Source of the DNA: Flintibacter sp. KGMB00164
GTDB taxonomy: Bacteria; Bacillota; Clostridia; Oscillospirales; Oscillospiraceae
Direction: 5' to 3'
Assembly: GCF_008727735.1 (NCBI RefSeq)
Contig: NZ_CP044227.1
Span: forward strand, 558,001-622,000
DNA length: 64,000 nt
The notes under the pieces were generated by a model. The model was not told where the DNA came from. It did no database searches and saw nothing but the letters and a program-made list of their open reading frames with translations. This document shows positions 35,662-44,128 of this stretch, piece after piece. Position 1 is the stretch's first letter, and each line of letters starts with the position of its first letter. A program made the position numbers and the translations under genes.

Positions 35662-36909
35662 TTATTCATAGCGCAGCGCGTCGATGGGATTGAGCTTGGC
35701 GGCCTTGTTGGCGGGCAGGTAGCCAAACAGGATGCCCACGCCCACCGATACGCCAAAGGCCACGGCAATGGCCCCCAGAGAGACCACGGCGGTAAACTCT
35801 GTGGAGCCAGAACTCATCATACCATCGATGAGGGTGCCCGCTAGCTTAGCCAGTACGATGCCAAGCACGATGCCGATCAGGCCGCCGATGGCAGAGGTGG
35901 TGCCAGCCTCGATGATGAACTGTCCGCGGATGTCCCGGCGCTTGGCGCCCAGGGATTTGCGGATACCGATTTCCCGGGTGCGCTCCGAGACGGATACCAG
36001 CATGATGTTCATGATACCGATGCCGCCTACCAGCAGGGAGATGCCTGCAATGGCAACCAGCACCACCATCATGGTGTCCATCATGGTGTTCATCATGTCC
36101 AGCATCTCAGCCGAGGTGACCACCATGTAGTTGCCGTCCTCGCCGTACACTTTATCCAAAAAGGTTTCGATGATGCCGCGGGAGGCGGTGGCGGTGTCCT
36201 TGCTGGTGCCGCTGAACATGTAGTTGTCCATGCTGAAGGACATGCCGCCTGCTCCGGCGCCGGCAGTGTCACTGCTCAAGGCGCTGTTAAGCTGCTGGGC
36301 GTTGGTGTAGGGAATGATAATCACATCATCCGCAGAGCTCTTGCGGGACTCCGCGCTCTCGGACAGGATGCCTACAATGGTGTAGTTATAGCCGCTCAGG
36401 CCGATGGTCTTGCCCAGCGCATTGCCGTTATAGTACTCCTTGCTGATGTAGGAGCCTATCACGCATACCTTCTGAGAGCGGAGTACGTCCACATACTGAA
36501 GGAAGCGTCCCTGCTCCACCGTGAGCGCCCGAATTTCGTCATAGTCCTCGCTGACACCTACTACGCTGTAGGGGGTGAAGGTGTCGCCCGGGGTACGGGC
36601 GGAGGCGGAAGAGACCGTGATATAGGGGCTGACCGCGGTGAGGTATTTGGGGTTTTTCTCCACCAGGTCATACATGTCGTCCGTGTCTACCTCACGGGAG
36701 GAGCCGCTGGACTGAACGGTGACCTGAATGAGGTTGGCGCCCAGCTCGTCAAAGGAGTCGCTCATCAGCTTCTGCATGCCGTCGCCCAGGGAGATGATGA
36801 TAATGACTGCGGCTACGCCAATGATGATACCCAGCATGGTGAGCAGAGCACGCATCTTGCTGGTGGCCAAAGACTTCAGAGCCAGGAAGAAGGATTGCTT
36901 CACACCCAT
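35662..36909 (-). CDS. MacB/FtsX-type ABC transporter permease
   Basis: 415 residues; its ATG overlaps the ATPase stop (TGATG). One N-terminal membrane helix (about 18-42), a large extracellular domain (about 45-280, MacB core fold), then three helices in the last 135 residues (MVVLVAIAGISLLVGGIGIMN, the EIGIRKSLGA coupling segment, GVSVGVGILFGYLPA). Works with the ATPase and adaptor as a mechanotransmission-type exporter of peptides, antibiotics or envelope compounds. In a Gram-positive cell no outer-membrane channel is expected, and none is seen. Confidence 0.93.
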   Translation of the reverse strand: MGVKQSFFLALKSLATSKMRALLTMLGIIIGVAAVIIIISLGDGMQKLMSDSFDELGANLIQVTVQSSGSSREVDTDDMYDLVEKNPKYLTAVSPYITVSSASARTPGDTFTPYSVVGVSEDYDEIRALTVEQGRFLQYVDVLRSQKVCVIGSYISKEYYNGNALGKTIGLSGYNYTIVGILSESAESRKSSADDVIIIPYTNAQQLNSALSSDTAGAGAGGMSFSMDNYMFSGTSKDTATASRGIIETFLDKVYGEDGNYMVVTSAEMLDMMNTMMDTMMVVLVAIAGISLLVGGIGIMNIMLVSVSERTREIGIRKSLGAKRRDIRGQFIIEAGTTSAIGGLIGIVLGIVLAKLAGTLIDGMMSSGSTEFTAVVSLGAIAVAFGVSVGVGILFGYLPANKAAKLNPIDALRYE

Positions 36910-37667
36910 CAGGCATTCACCTCCTCGTCCAGATCCTCGTCCTCATCCTCGTCCAGTTTGGGCTGGACCACAGCCTGAGGATCGCTGGAGTCGCCGTCAT
37001 AGATGATTTTTCCGTCCTGAAGGCGGATAATGCGCTTGGCCCGCACGGCGATGGAGTTGTCGTGGGTAATAAGTACCACGGTGTCGCCCTCCCGGTTGAG
37101 CTTTTTCAGGAAGGAGAGGACCTCACGGCTGGTGTGGGAGTCCAGTGCGCCGGTGGGCTCGTCGGCCAGGATGACTGAGGGGTTGCCTGCCAGAGCCCGG
37201 GCAATGGATACCCGCTGCTGCTGGCCGCCGGAGAGCTGGTTGGGACGGTTTTTGTATTTCGATGCCAATCCAACCCGGTCCAGCGCGCTGAGAGCCCGTT
37301 CCCGCCGCTCCCGTTCCGGAACTCCGGCATACAGAAGGGGAAGCTCCACGTTTTCCAGCACGTTGAGTTTGGGAATCAGGTTGTACTGCTGGAAGATAAA
37401 GCCCAGCATCTTATTGCGGATTACCGCCTGCTGGTCGTCGTCCATGGTGGATACATCCACGCCGCCCAGGAAGTAATGTCCGCTGGTGGGCACGTCCAGA
37501 CAGCCAATGATGTTCATGGCAGTGGATTTACCGGAGCCGGACTGGCCTACGATGGCCACAAACTCGCCCTTGTCGATGGAGAAGCTCACCCCATCCAAAG
37601 CGCGTACCTGGGTATCACCCATAGGATAGATCTTATAGACCTGCTGAAATTCGATCAGGTGTCCCAT
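36909..37667 (-). CDS. MacB-type ABC transporter ATP-binding protein
   Basis: 252 residues starting three bases after the adaptor stop. Walker A GQSGSGKST (41-49), signature LSGGQQQR (145-152), Walker B VILADEPTG (165-173) and H-loop ITHD. Belongs to the LolD/MacB class. An unusual acidic tail (about 237-250, DEDEDEDLDEE) extends past the normal end. Powers the permease that follows. Confidence 0.95.
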   Translation of the reverse strand: MGHLIEFQQVYKIYPMGDTQVRALDGVSFSIDKGEFVAIVGQSGSGKSTAMNIIGCLDVPTSGHYFLGGVDVSTMDDDQQAVIRNKMLGFIFQQYNLIPKLNVLENVELPLLYAGVPERERRERALSALDRVGLASKYKNRPNQLSGGQQQRVSIARALAGNPSVILADEPTGALDSHTSREVLSFLKKLNREGDTVVLITHDNSIAVRAKRIIRLQDGKIIYDGDSSDPQAVVQPKLDEDEDEDLDEEVNA

Positions 37668-37670
37668 GGC

Positions 37671-39326
37671 TTACATCCCCATCATAGCGGCAAAGGGATT
37701 GGAGACCTCGTTGACCCACACGACGATTTCTCCCTCGCTGAGACCGCTGGTAATCTCGATGTTGTCGTTATCATTGCGGCCCAGCGTGACCTCGCGGGTC
37801 TCCAGCTTGGAGGGATCGACCACGTTTCCGTTTTCATCCAGAGCGCCCTCCTGGGCCACCTGGACGGTGGGCTTATCGCTGCCCCGGTTCACAGCGTCCA
37901 CCGGCACGCACAGAACCGTGCCGGCTCGCTCCACAATGATGTCGGCGGAGACGTTCATTCCCGGCTTGAGGTCCTGAGGCTCGTTGATGACCACCGTAAC
38001 GGGATAGTTGGTCTGGCCGCTGACGGTGGTACCGTTGATGTTGACGGTGTCCACCATACCGGAGAAGGTGACGCCTTCCACTGCATCGGCAGTAATGGTG
38101 ACCTCCTGGCCGACCTGGACCTTGTTGATATCCTTCTCATCGATCTTCATTTCAAAGGTCAGAGTAGACATGTCATAGAGAACGGCCAGGGTGCCGCCGG
38201 CGGCGGTGAGGCTGTTGTTGTCAATGGTGTCACCGGCCTTGAAGTTCTTTTCGATCACGGTGCCGGAGATGGGGGCGGTGATGGTGTAGTTGTCCAGCGC
38301 GTCCTGGGCGTTCTGCAGAGAGAGCTGCGCATTCTGCAGGGAGATGGAGGCGTTCTCCAGAGAGGTTTGCGCGGAGGAGCCGCCCAGCGTGGCCAGCACC
38401 TGACCGGCGGACACCCGGCTGCCTGCGGAGACGTTCAAGCTGACCACCTCGCCGCTGCCGGTAGCGACGACAGTCTGGGTGAGATTGGCCTCAAAGGTGC
38501 CGCTGCCGGCGCAGGCGATGCTGCCCACCTTGGCGGTGGCTGTGGTAGAGGTGGTGAGAGCGCCGGGGTTCTGTACCCGAATCTTTACCTGACGTACCAG
38601 AGCGCCACCGTTGCCCACCAGATCAGCGTTGGCTACCGATTCCACCGTGCCGGTGAGTGTCTCCAGCGTGCCGGCCAGCGTGACCTGAGCGGAGGAGCCC
38701 ACGGCGATGCGCTGAGCATCGGCGGACTGGAAGGGGACGGTAAGGGTCATCGTAGAGGTATCCGAGATATCCGCAATGGGGGAGCCGGCGGATACCAGAT
38801 CGCCCTTCTTCACGTGCAGCTTCTGCACAACTCCGGCGCCGGAGGCCTTGGGGTTGAGACCATCTACGATGGAGTCGTAGTTGAGCTGGGCCTGCTGTAC
38901 CGACAGCTGGGCCTGCTGCAGAGCGGTCTCGGCGCTGCCGGGATCGATGCGGTAGAGGACGTCGCCCTTTTCCACCTGGTCGCCCACCTCAAAGGGGGCC
39001 TCCAGAACCTCGCCGGTGACCATGCCGCTGACGTTGTAGGAGTCGATGGGCTGGATGGTGCCGGTGCTGGAGACGGATACGGTCATCTCCTGCATCTGAG
39101 CAGTGCTGGTCAGGTAGGCGCCCGCCAGCAGTTCTTTTCCCGCACCCAGCATGGGCCGGATGACGAAGAAGAACAGGGCGGCCAGCACCAGGAGTACCGC
39201 GATGACCACTTTAGGCCAGCGGCGCTTTTTCTTGGGGGCTTTCCAGGTCGGGGTGCTGTCCTGCTCGGGAGCATCCGCGATGACGGGGACCTCGGGAGCG
39301 GTTTGCAGTTGTTCTTTTGTTTCCAT
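37671..39326 (-). CDS. MacA/HlyD-like membrane fusion (adaptor) protein
   Basis: 551 residues; ATG 11 bases after AAGGAG. Membrane anchor about 36-58 after a Lys/Arg-rich KKKRRWPK stretch. It is longer than usual adaptors (about 400) and appears to carry two lipoyl/coiled-coil units. One is at about 75-160 (IDPGSAETALQQAQLSVQQAQ), the other at about 280-390 (SAQTSLENASISLQNAQLS), each followed by beta-barrel sequence. Such adaptors link ABC permeases to the outside or to the wall. First structural gene after the TetR regulator; 44 bases separate them, so cotranscription is likely. Confidence 0.9.
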   Translation of the reverse strand: METKEQLQTAPEVPVIADAPEQDSTPTWKAPKKKRRWPKVVIAVLLVLAALFFFVIRPMLGAGKELLAGAYLTSTAQMQEMTVSVSSTGTIQPIDSYNVSGMVTGEVLEAPFEVGDQVEKGDVLYRIDPGSAETALQQAQLSVQQAQLNYDSIVDGLNPKASGAGVVQKLHVKKGDLVSAGSPIADISDTSTMTLTVPFQSADAQRIAVGSSAQVTLAGTLETLTGTVESVANADLVGNGGALVRQVKIRVQNPGALTTSTTATAKVGSIACAGSGTFEANLTQTVVATGSGEVVSLNVSAGSRVSAGQVLATLGGSSAQTSLENASISLQNAQLSLQNAQDALDNYTITAPISGTVIEKNFKAGDTIDNNSLTAAGGTLAVLYDMSTLTFEMKIDEKDINKVQVGQEVTITADAVEGVTFSGMVDTVNINGTTVSGQTNYPVTVVINEPQDLKPGMNVSADIIVERAGTVLCVPVDAVNRGSDKPTVQVAQEGALDENGNVVDPSKLETREVTLGRNDNDNIEITSGLSEGEIVVWVNEVSNPFAAMMGM

Positions 39327-39370
39327 TGCAGTGAACTCCTTGCTGTATGTTAAATTGAAGGGGTGACGGG

Positions 39371-39982
39371 TCAGGTAGCCTCATGGCGGGCCAGCATTCC
39401 CCGGCGGAGAATGTCCAGCTGGGCGCAGAAGCGGGTCCATACAGGCTGAGGGTCTGTATGGGACAGTGCGGCGCACAGTGCCGGCGCGGTCACGCTGATG
39501 AGAATATGGAACATGTCCTCCAGGTCCTTCTCTTGGCGGATGGACAGCCGGGAGGCATCGATGTGGTCAGACAGGGCGGCAAACAGTGAGTGGGTGCCTG
39601 CCGAGCGCAGCAGTGCTCCCTGCTGGACACCGGCATTGCGGTGCAGGATAGCCTGAAACTGCTGAGCAGCCAGATCCTCTCTCCGCTCCACCAGAGCTTG
39701 GAATAGGGACTCAAAGGCGGCAAAGAGATCGCCCTGTTCCCGGTCCAGCAGCTGGACCATCAGCTGGGTCAGATCGTCCAGATAGCACTGCAGCAGATAG
39801 CGGAACAGGTCCGCTTTGTCTGTGAAGTACATATAAAAGCTGCCCCGGGAGATCTCGGCCTGATGGACGATGCGGTTGATAGAGGCCTCATCAAAGGGCA
39901 CCCGGGAGAACTCATCCCGGGCACATTGAAGGAGCTTTTCCCGCTTGGCCTGGGGCAGATGGAAAAATGTTGTGCTGGGCAC
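39371..39982 (-). CDS. TetR-family repressor of the export operon
   Basis: 203 residues from GTG at 39982, placed ten bases after GGGGG; upstream in-frame GTG/ATG codons at 40006 and 39991 lie on or before that site. The start PSTTFFHLPQAKREKLLQ is typical of the family. Helix-turn-helix about 20-50 (INRIVHQAEISRGSFYMYF) and a ligand domain beyond. A 19-bp palindrome directly after its -10 box is the likely operator, so it should repress itself and the four genes downstream until an inducer binds. Confidence 0.92.
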   Translation of the reverse strand: MPSTTFFHLPQAKREKLLQCARDEFSRVPFDEASINRIVHQAEISRGSFYMYFTDKADLFRYLLQCYLDDLTQLMVQLLDREQGDLFAAFESLFQALVERREDLAAQQFQAILHRNAGVQQGALLRSAGTHSLFAALSDHIDASRLSIRQEKDLEDMFHILISVTAPALCAALSHTDPQPVWTRFCAQLDILRRGMLARHEAT

Positions 39983-40008
39983 GGTGTACATACCCCCAAA
40001 AAACACAA

Positions 40009-40056
40009 ATATGACAAGTTGTCATATAGTATAATCGCCTGTGTTTTTCCGGTCAA
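40009..40056 (-). promoter_or_regulatory. Promoter and operator of the tetR-macAB-like operon
   Basis: Minus strand: TTGACC (40056-40051), 17 bases, TATACT (40033-40028), then the perfect palindrome ATATGACAAGTTGTCATAT (40027-40009) covering the predicted transcript start. This is a standard position for repression. Confidence 0.85.
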
Positions 40057-40210
40057 GAGGCAAGGAAGCAATTCATAATTTGTTCATACTTCCAAGCTGT
40101 CGTGCTCCGTTTCAGTGTAGCGTAGGCAGGTGAGAAATTTCAAAAAAATTCCTTAAAATTTCATAAAATCTGAGCTCAGCATATACCCTCCACCAGAGGG
40201 AAGGTCAAGG

Positions 40211-40246
40211 GAAAAAAGAAGACGGCGCGGAATTTTCCGCGCCGTC
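40211..40246 (-). terminator. Terminator after the HAD/FeoB genes
   Basis: Minus strand: GACGGCGCGG-AAAATT-CCGCGCCGTC followed by TTCTTTTTTCCC. Confidence 0.88.
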
Positions 40247-40262
40247 TGGGGATCGCATTTGG

Positions 40263-41066
40263 TTAAGGCTGTTCCATGGCCCAGCGGATGGCATGAGCCA
40301 CGCCCTCGTGGGCATTATCGGGGGCAATGTGGCGGGCAGCCGCTTTCACAGCCTCACAGCCGTTGCCCATGGCGATGGGGGTTCCTACCGCCTGGAGCAT
40401 AGCCAGGTCGTTTTCACTGTCGCCTACCGCGGCGCACTGGTCCAGAGGAATCCCCCACAGCAGAGCCAGCAGGGCCAGGGTGCGGCCTTTGTTGACTCCG
40501 GCGGGTACCAATTCAAAGTCGTGATCGTTGGAGGAGGTGAGTTCTACACCATGGAGCTGTGAGAGCTCCTCCAGGGGGTAGGCCGGCCGGTTCCAGTCTC
40601 CGTGGATCTTGGTCAGCGGAAGGTCGTGCTCCTCTAGATAGGCGATGGGATCCTCGGACACCACCGCCGCGTTGTGAAAGACCGGATAGGGGAAGGTCTT
40701 GGAGAGGGACTGCTGAGAGAAGGGGTCCAGTACGATCTGCTCCCCGGCAAAGATCATCAGTTCAATGTCCCGATTCAGACAAAGCTCCAGGGCCTTTCGG
40801 CTGACGTCCGCCGGAATATCCCAGCGCCGCAGGTGGGCGCCGGTTGCGTTATCCGACAGCACGGCGCCTCCCAGGCAGACAGACAAATTGTCACACCCGG
40901 CCTGGGCAGAAAAGTCGGCAGCTTCTTGCACGGAGCGCCCGGTGGACAGCACCACCTTGATACCCGCCTGGCGGGCCTGAGCAATCGCGGCTTTTGTCTC
41001 GTCGGTGATCTGGCCTGCCGGGTCCAGCAGGGTTCCGTCCAGGTCCAGGGCTATGAGTCGGATCAT
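40263..41066 (-). CDS. Cof-type HAD-superfamily phosphatase
   Basis: 267 residues; ATG after AAGGAGG. HAD motifs: DLDGTLLD (D8, D10), VLSTGRS, K near 199 (NKGRTL) and GDSENDLAML (about 217-226). A Cof/type IIB cap separates motifs II and III. These enzymes remove phosphate from small sugar phosphates or cofactors such as FMN or pyridoxal phosphate. Substrate not predictable. About 30 bases after FeoB on the same strand, possibly cotranscribed. Confidence 0.92.
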   Translation of the reverse strand: MIRLIALDLDGTLLDPAGQITDETKAAIAQARQAGIKVVLSTGRSVQEAADFSAQAGCDNLSVCLGGAVLSDNATGAHLRRWDIPADVSRKALELCLNRDIELMIFAGEQIVLDPFSQQSLSKTFPYPVFHNAAVVSEDPIAYLEEHDLPLTKIHGDWNRPAYPLEELSQLHGVELTSSNDHDFELVPAGVNKGRTLALLALLWGIPLDQCAAVGDSENDLAMLQAVGTPIAMGNGCEAVKAAARHIAPDNAHEGVAHAIRWAMEQP

Positions 41067-41096
41067 GATAAGGTCCTCCTTAGTATGGTGTGTATC

Positions 41097-43505
41097 TCAG
41101 CCCAGTCCAAGCAGCACACCGATGGTGTGCACCAGCAGGGAGGCCACATAGGCCACGCCAAGCTGCCAGGCGATGGAGAAGAGGGTCCACTTGGTGCTCT
41201 GCATCTCCCGGGCCAGGGTGGACACCGCGGCCACACAGGGGACATAGAGCAGGATAAATACCAGCATGGAGAAGGCGGCCAGGGGGGTAAAGCCGGTCAT
41301 AGCCGCGGCCACCTGGGCGCTGGTAGCGGTCAGGGCAAAGCCGTAGAACATAGACAGGGAGGAGACCACCATCTCTTTGGCGATAAGGCCGGTGAGCAGG
41401 GCCACTGCCGCCTGCCAGAAGCCAAAGCCCATGGGAGCAAAGATGGGGGCAATCCATCCGCCGATGATACCAAGCATGGAGGCGGAGGCGTCATCCACCA
41501 TGTGCAGGGAGAAGTCGAAGGACTGCAGCAGCCACAAAATCATGCTCATAAGCAGGATGAGGGTACCCGCCTTGATGAGAAAGCCCTTTACCTTCTGCCA
41601 CACGTGGGTGGCAATGTTTTCCATGGAGGGCAGACGGTAGGGGGGCAGCTCCAGTACGAAGGGAGCGGGTTCTCCGGCAAAGAGGGTGTGCTTGAAGAAG
41701 ATGCCGGAAAGGATGCCTACCAACATGCCGATGACATACAAGCCAAAGACCACCAGACCTGCCCAGGGGCCGAAGAACGCTCCGGCGATCATACCGTATA
41801 CCGGCAGCTTGGCCGAACAGGACATGAAGGGGATGAGCAGGATGGTCATGCGCCGGTCCTTCTCATTTTCCATGGTCCGCGCGCCCATAATGGCGGGCAC
41901 CGAGCAGCCAAAGCCCATCAGCATGGGGATAAAGGCCTTGCCGCTCAGACCAAACCGCCGCAGCAGCCGGTCCATGATAAAGGCGGCACGGGACATGTAG
42001 CCCGAATCCTCCAGAAAGCTCAGGAAGAAGAACAGCAGGGCGATCTGGGGCAGGAAAGAGAGCACTCCGCCCACACCGGCAATGATTCCGTCACACACCA
42101 GGCTGATGAGCACGGGAGAGACATTTCCGGCGGTCATAGTGTCCCGCAAAAAGCCGGAGAACAGATCGATGAGGGCGCTCACTCCGTCCTGAAGCCAGGA
42201 GCCGAAGGGGCCAAAGGTGATGACAAACATCACCAGCATAGCGCACAGGAAGAGGGGAAGGGCGGTGTATTTTCCGGTGACGATGCGGTCGATGCGCTGA
42301 CTGAGAGTGGGCTGGCCGCTGGCCTGGCCTCTGACCACAGAAGCTTTGACCACCCGTTCGATGTACTGATAGCGGCTGTCCGCGATGAGAGTCTCCCGGT
42401 CGCCCAGATCGCTGGAGGCCTCATATTCGGCGATGATCTGATCCAGCTTTTTCTGGGTATCCTGAGGCAGATTCAGGGCCTTGGAGACGATCTCGTCGCC
42501 CTCCAGCAGCTTGATGGATGCCCAGTGGGCGGGGAGATTGGCGGCATAGGCCGCGTCGTGGATGAGTTCGCCCATCCGGTGGTGGATGTCGTGGGTGAAT
42601 TCATCATAGAGGTCGTCCGGCTCAAAGGTGTAGCCCAGGTGCATCTGCCGGTGGGCCACCTCCAGCAGCTCGTCCAGACCTTCGCCGGTGCGGGCGGTGA
42701 TGGGGACTACCGGCACACCCAGTTCTCGGGACAGGCGCTCGATGTCGATTTTGTCGCCGTGGGCGTGGACCTCATCCATAAAGTTCAAAGCCAGCACCAT
42801 GGGGCGCTCCAGCTCCAGCAGCTGTACGGTGAGGTAGAGGTTTCGCTCCAAGTTGGTGGCGTCTACAATGTCGATGATGGCGTCAGGGCCTTCGCCGATG
42901 ATAAAGTCCCGGGCCACGATTTCCTCCATGGAGTAGGGAGACAGGGAGTAGATGCCAGGCAGGTCCACCACGGTCAGTTCCCGGTCGCCCAGATGGGCAA
43001 TGCCCTCTTTTTTCTCCACGGTCACTCCGGGCCAGTTGCCCACGTACTGGTTGGAACCGGTGAGGGCATTAAACAAGGTGGTCTTGCCGCAGTTGGGGTT
43101 GCCCGCCAGAGCTACTTTCATGGGGCGGTTGTCGTGGGCGTTGTGGTCGTAGTCCCGGCCGTGATGTTCCAGCTCGTGGACGTGATCCCGCAACTGACGG
43201 CGGATGGCCTCCGGGTCCTGGCTGCGGTTTGAAGGCTTGGGGGGCGTCATGCGCCGAGGCGCGCCCATCTGAATCTGGGCCGCGTCGTCCTTGCGCAAAG
43301 ATAGCTCATAACCACGCAAAGATACCTCCAGCGGGTCACCCAGGGGGGCAATCTTGGTCACCTTCACCATCGTACCGGGGGTCAGGCCCATATCCACCAG
43401 CCGCCGCTTTACAGCGCCCGACTGGTTGCCCACCGACAGGATCATACCGCTCTCACCGGGGGAGAGCTCCTGAAGGGTGCGTGGGGCGTTTTTCTTATCT
43501 TCCAT
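41097..43505 (-). CDS. feoB: FeoA-FeoB fusion, ferrous iron transporter
   Basis: 802 residues from ATG at 43505, ten bases after GAGAGG; an upstream ATG at 43577 lacks a site. Residues about 10-82 are a FeoA (SH3-like) domain (SPGESGMILSVG, KRRLVDMGLTPGT). A linker at about 105-127 carries seven His residues. The G domain has G1 GNPNCGKTT (about 135-143), G3 DLPG and G4 NFMD. The membrane part has two Gate motifs (GCSVPAIMGART, YVPCVAAV). It takes up Fe(II) under anaerobic conditions. FeoA and FeoB are separate in most bacteria. The His-rich linker may bind metal (inference). Confidence 0.95.
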   Translation of the reverse strand: MEDKKNAPRTLQELSPGESGMILSVGNQSGAVKRRLVDMGLTPGTMVKVTKIAPLGDPLEVSLRGYELSLRKDDAAQIQMGAPRRMTPPKPSNRSQDPEAIRRQLRDHVHELEHHGRDYDHNAHDNRPMKVALAGNPNCGKTTLFNALTGSNQYVGNWPGVTVEKKEGIAHLGDRELTVVDLPGIYSLSPYSMEEIVARDFIIGEGPDAIIDIVDATNLERNLYLTVQLLELERPMVLALNFMDEVHAHGDKIDIERLSRELGVPVVPITARTGEGLDELLEVAHRQMHLGYTFEPDDLYDEFTHDIHHRMGELIHDAAYAANLPAHWASIKLLEGDEIVSKALNLPQDTQKKLDQIIAEYEASSDLGDRETLIADSRYQYIERVVKASVVRGQASGQPTLSQRIDRIVTGKYTALPLFLCAMLVMFVITFGPFGSWLQDGVSALIDLFSGFLRDTMTAGNVSPVLISLVCDGIIAGVGGVLSFLPQIALLFFFLSFLEDSGYMSRAAFIMDRLLRRFGLSGKAFIPMLMGFGCSVPAIMGARTMENEKDRRMTILLIPFMSCSAKLPVYGMIAGAFFGPWAGLVVFGLYVIGMLVGILSGIFFKHTLFAGEPAPFVLELPPYRLPSMENIATHVWQKVKGFLIKAGTLILLMSMILWLLQSFDFSLHMVDDASASMLGIIGGWIAPIFAPMGFGFWQAAVALLTGLIAKEMVVSSLSMFYGFALTATSAQVAAAMTGFTPLAAFSMLVFILLYVPCVAAVSTLAREMQSTKWTLFSIAWQLGVAYVASLLVHTIGVLLGLG

Positions 43506-43671
43506 ATTCTCGGTCCTCTCTGCTTGCAACAAAAACATAATTGTTTCGACCATATATTTTACCCAAGGAAAGGGCACTTTTCAAGGGAAGCGGGGCATTT
43601 TTTGGCCAATCAGCGGAATGGAAAGAGAGAAAATTGTGCTCAGTTACCCACTGGAAACTAGAAGAGGAATG

Positions 43672-43680
43672 TGGTATAAT
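43672..43680 (+). promoter_or_regulatory. Extended -10 promoter for the nuclease operon
   Basis: TGGTATAAT (43672-43680), an extended -10, with a weak CTGGAA-like -35 about 18 bases upstream. It lies 59 bases before the GTG at 43739, in the divergent gap with feoB. Confidence 0.6.
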
Positions 43681-43738
43681 CACTCCTAACCCGCAATTTT
43701 GCCCGCATGTCAGGACGGACTGAGAGGAGGCGCAGACC

Positions 43739-44128
43739 GTGATCTTGATCTTATGTGTCGACGACCGGGGCGGACTGATGTTCAACCGCCGCCGCCAGAG
43801 CCAGGATCGTTTGGTGCGCCAGGATATGCTTCATCTGTGCGGAGCACGTCCCTTGGCTGTCAGCCCCTATACAGCCCGGCAGTTCGGGCCGGAGGACGGC
43901 GTGAAGGTCGTGGAGCAGCCGGGAGAGGAAGATATCTTCTTCCTGGAGGACCTGTCCCCCCAGCCCTTTCTGGAGCAGGCGGACAAGCTCATTTTGTACC
44001 ACTGGAACCGGGCGTATCCCGGAGATGTCCGCATCGAGCTGCCTCCCAAGGGGTGGAAGCTAGCTGAGCGCACGGAATTTCCCGGCTATTCCCATGAGAA
44101 GATCACAAGAGAGGTCTATACCCAATGA
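43739..44128 (+). CDS. Conserved hypothetical protein, nuclease partner
   Basis: 129 residues from GTG after AGAGGAGG. Begins MILILCVDDRGGLMFNRRRQ and contains LILYHWNRAYPGDVRIELP near 85-103. Proteins of this kind occur widely in Oscillospiraceae (from memory) and are sometimes labelled ribonuclease Z, but none of the metal-binding HxHxDH motif is present, so that name is not supported. It overlaps the next gene by four bases (ATGA), so a joint role with the nuclease is likely. No signal peptide. Confidence 0.75.
   Translation: MILILCVDDRGGLMFNRRRQSQDRLVRQDMLHLCGARPLAVSPYTARQFGPEDGVKVVEQPGEEDIFFLEDLSPQPFLEQADKLILYHWNRAYPGDVRIELPPKGWKLAERTEFPGYSHEKITREVYTQ

Noticed and set aside
40674-43232. 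852-codon plus-strand frame opposite feoB, and similar long frames opposite 33772-35643, 37671-39326 and 54303-56294
   Set aside because: The opposite strand has complete, motif-bearing genes with ribosome sites. These frames are mirror images of GC-rich codon use.
43739-44128. Ribonuclease Z identity of the 129-residue protein
   Set aside because: No metallo-beta-lactamase motif and far too short.
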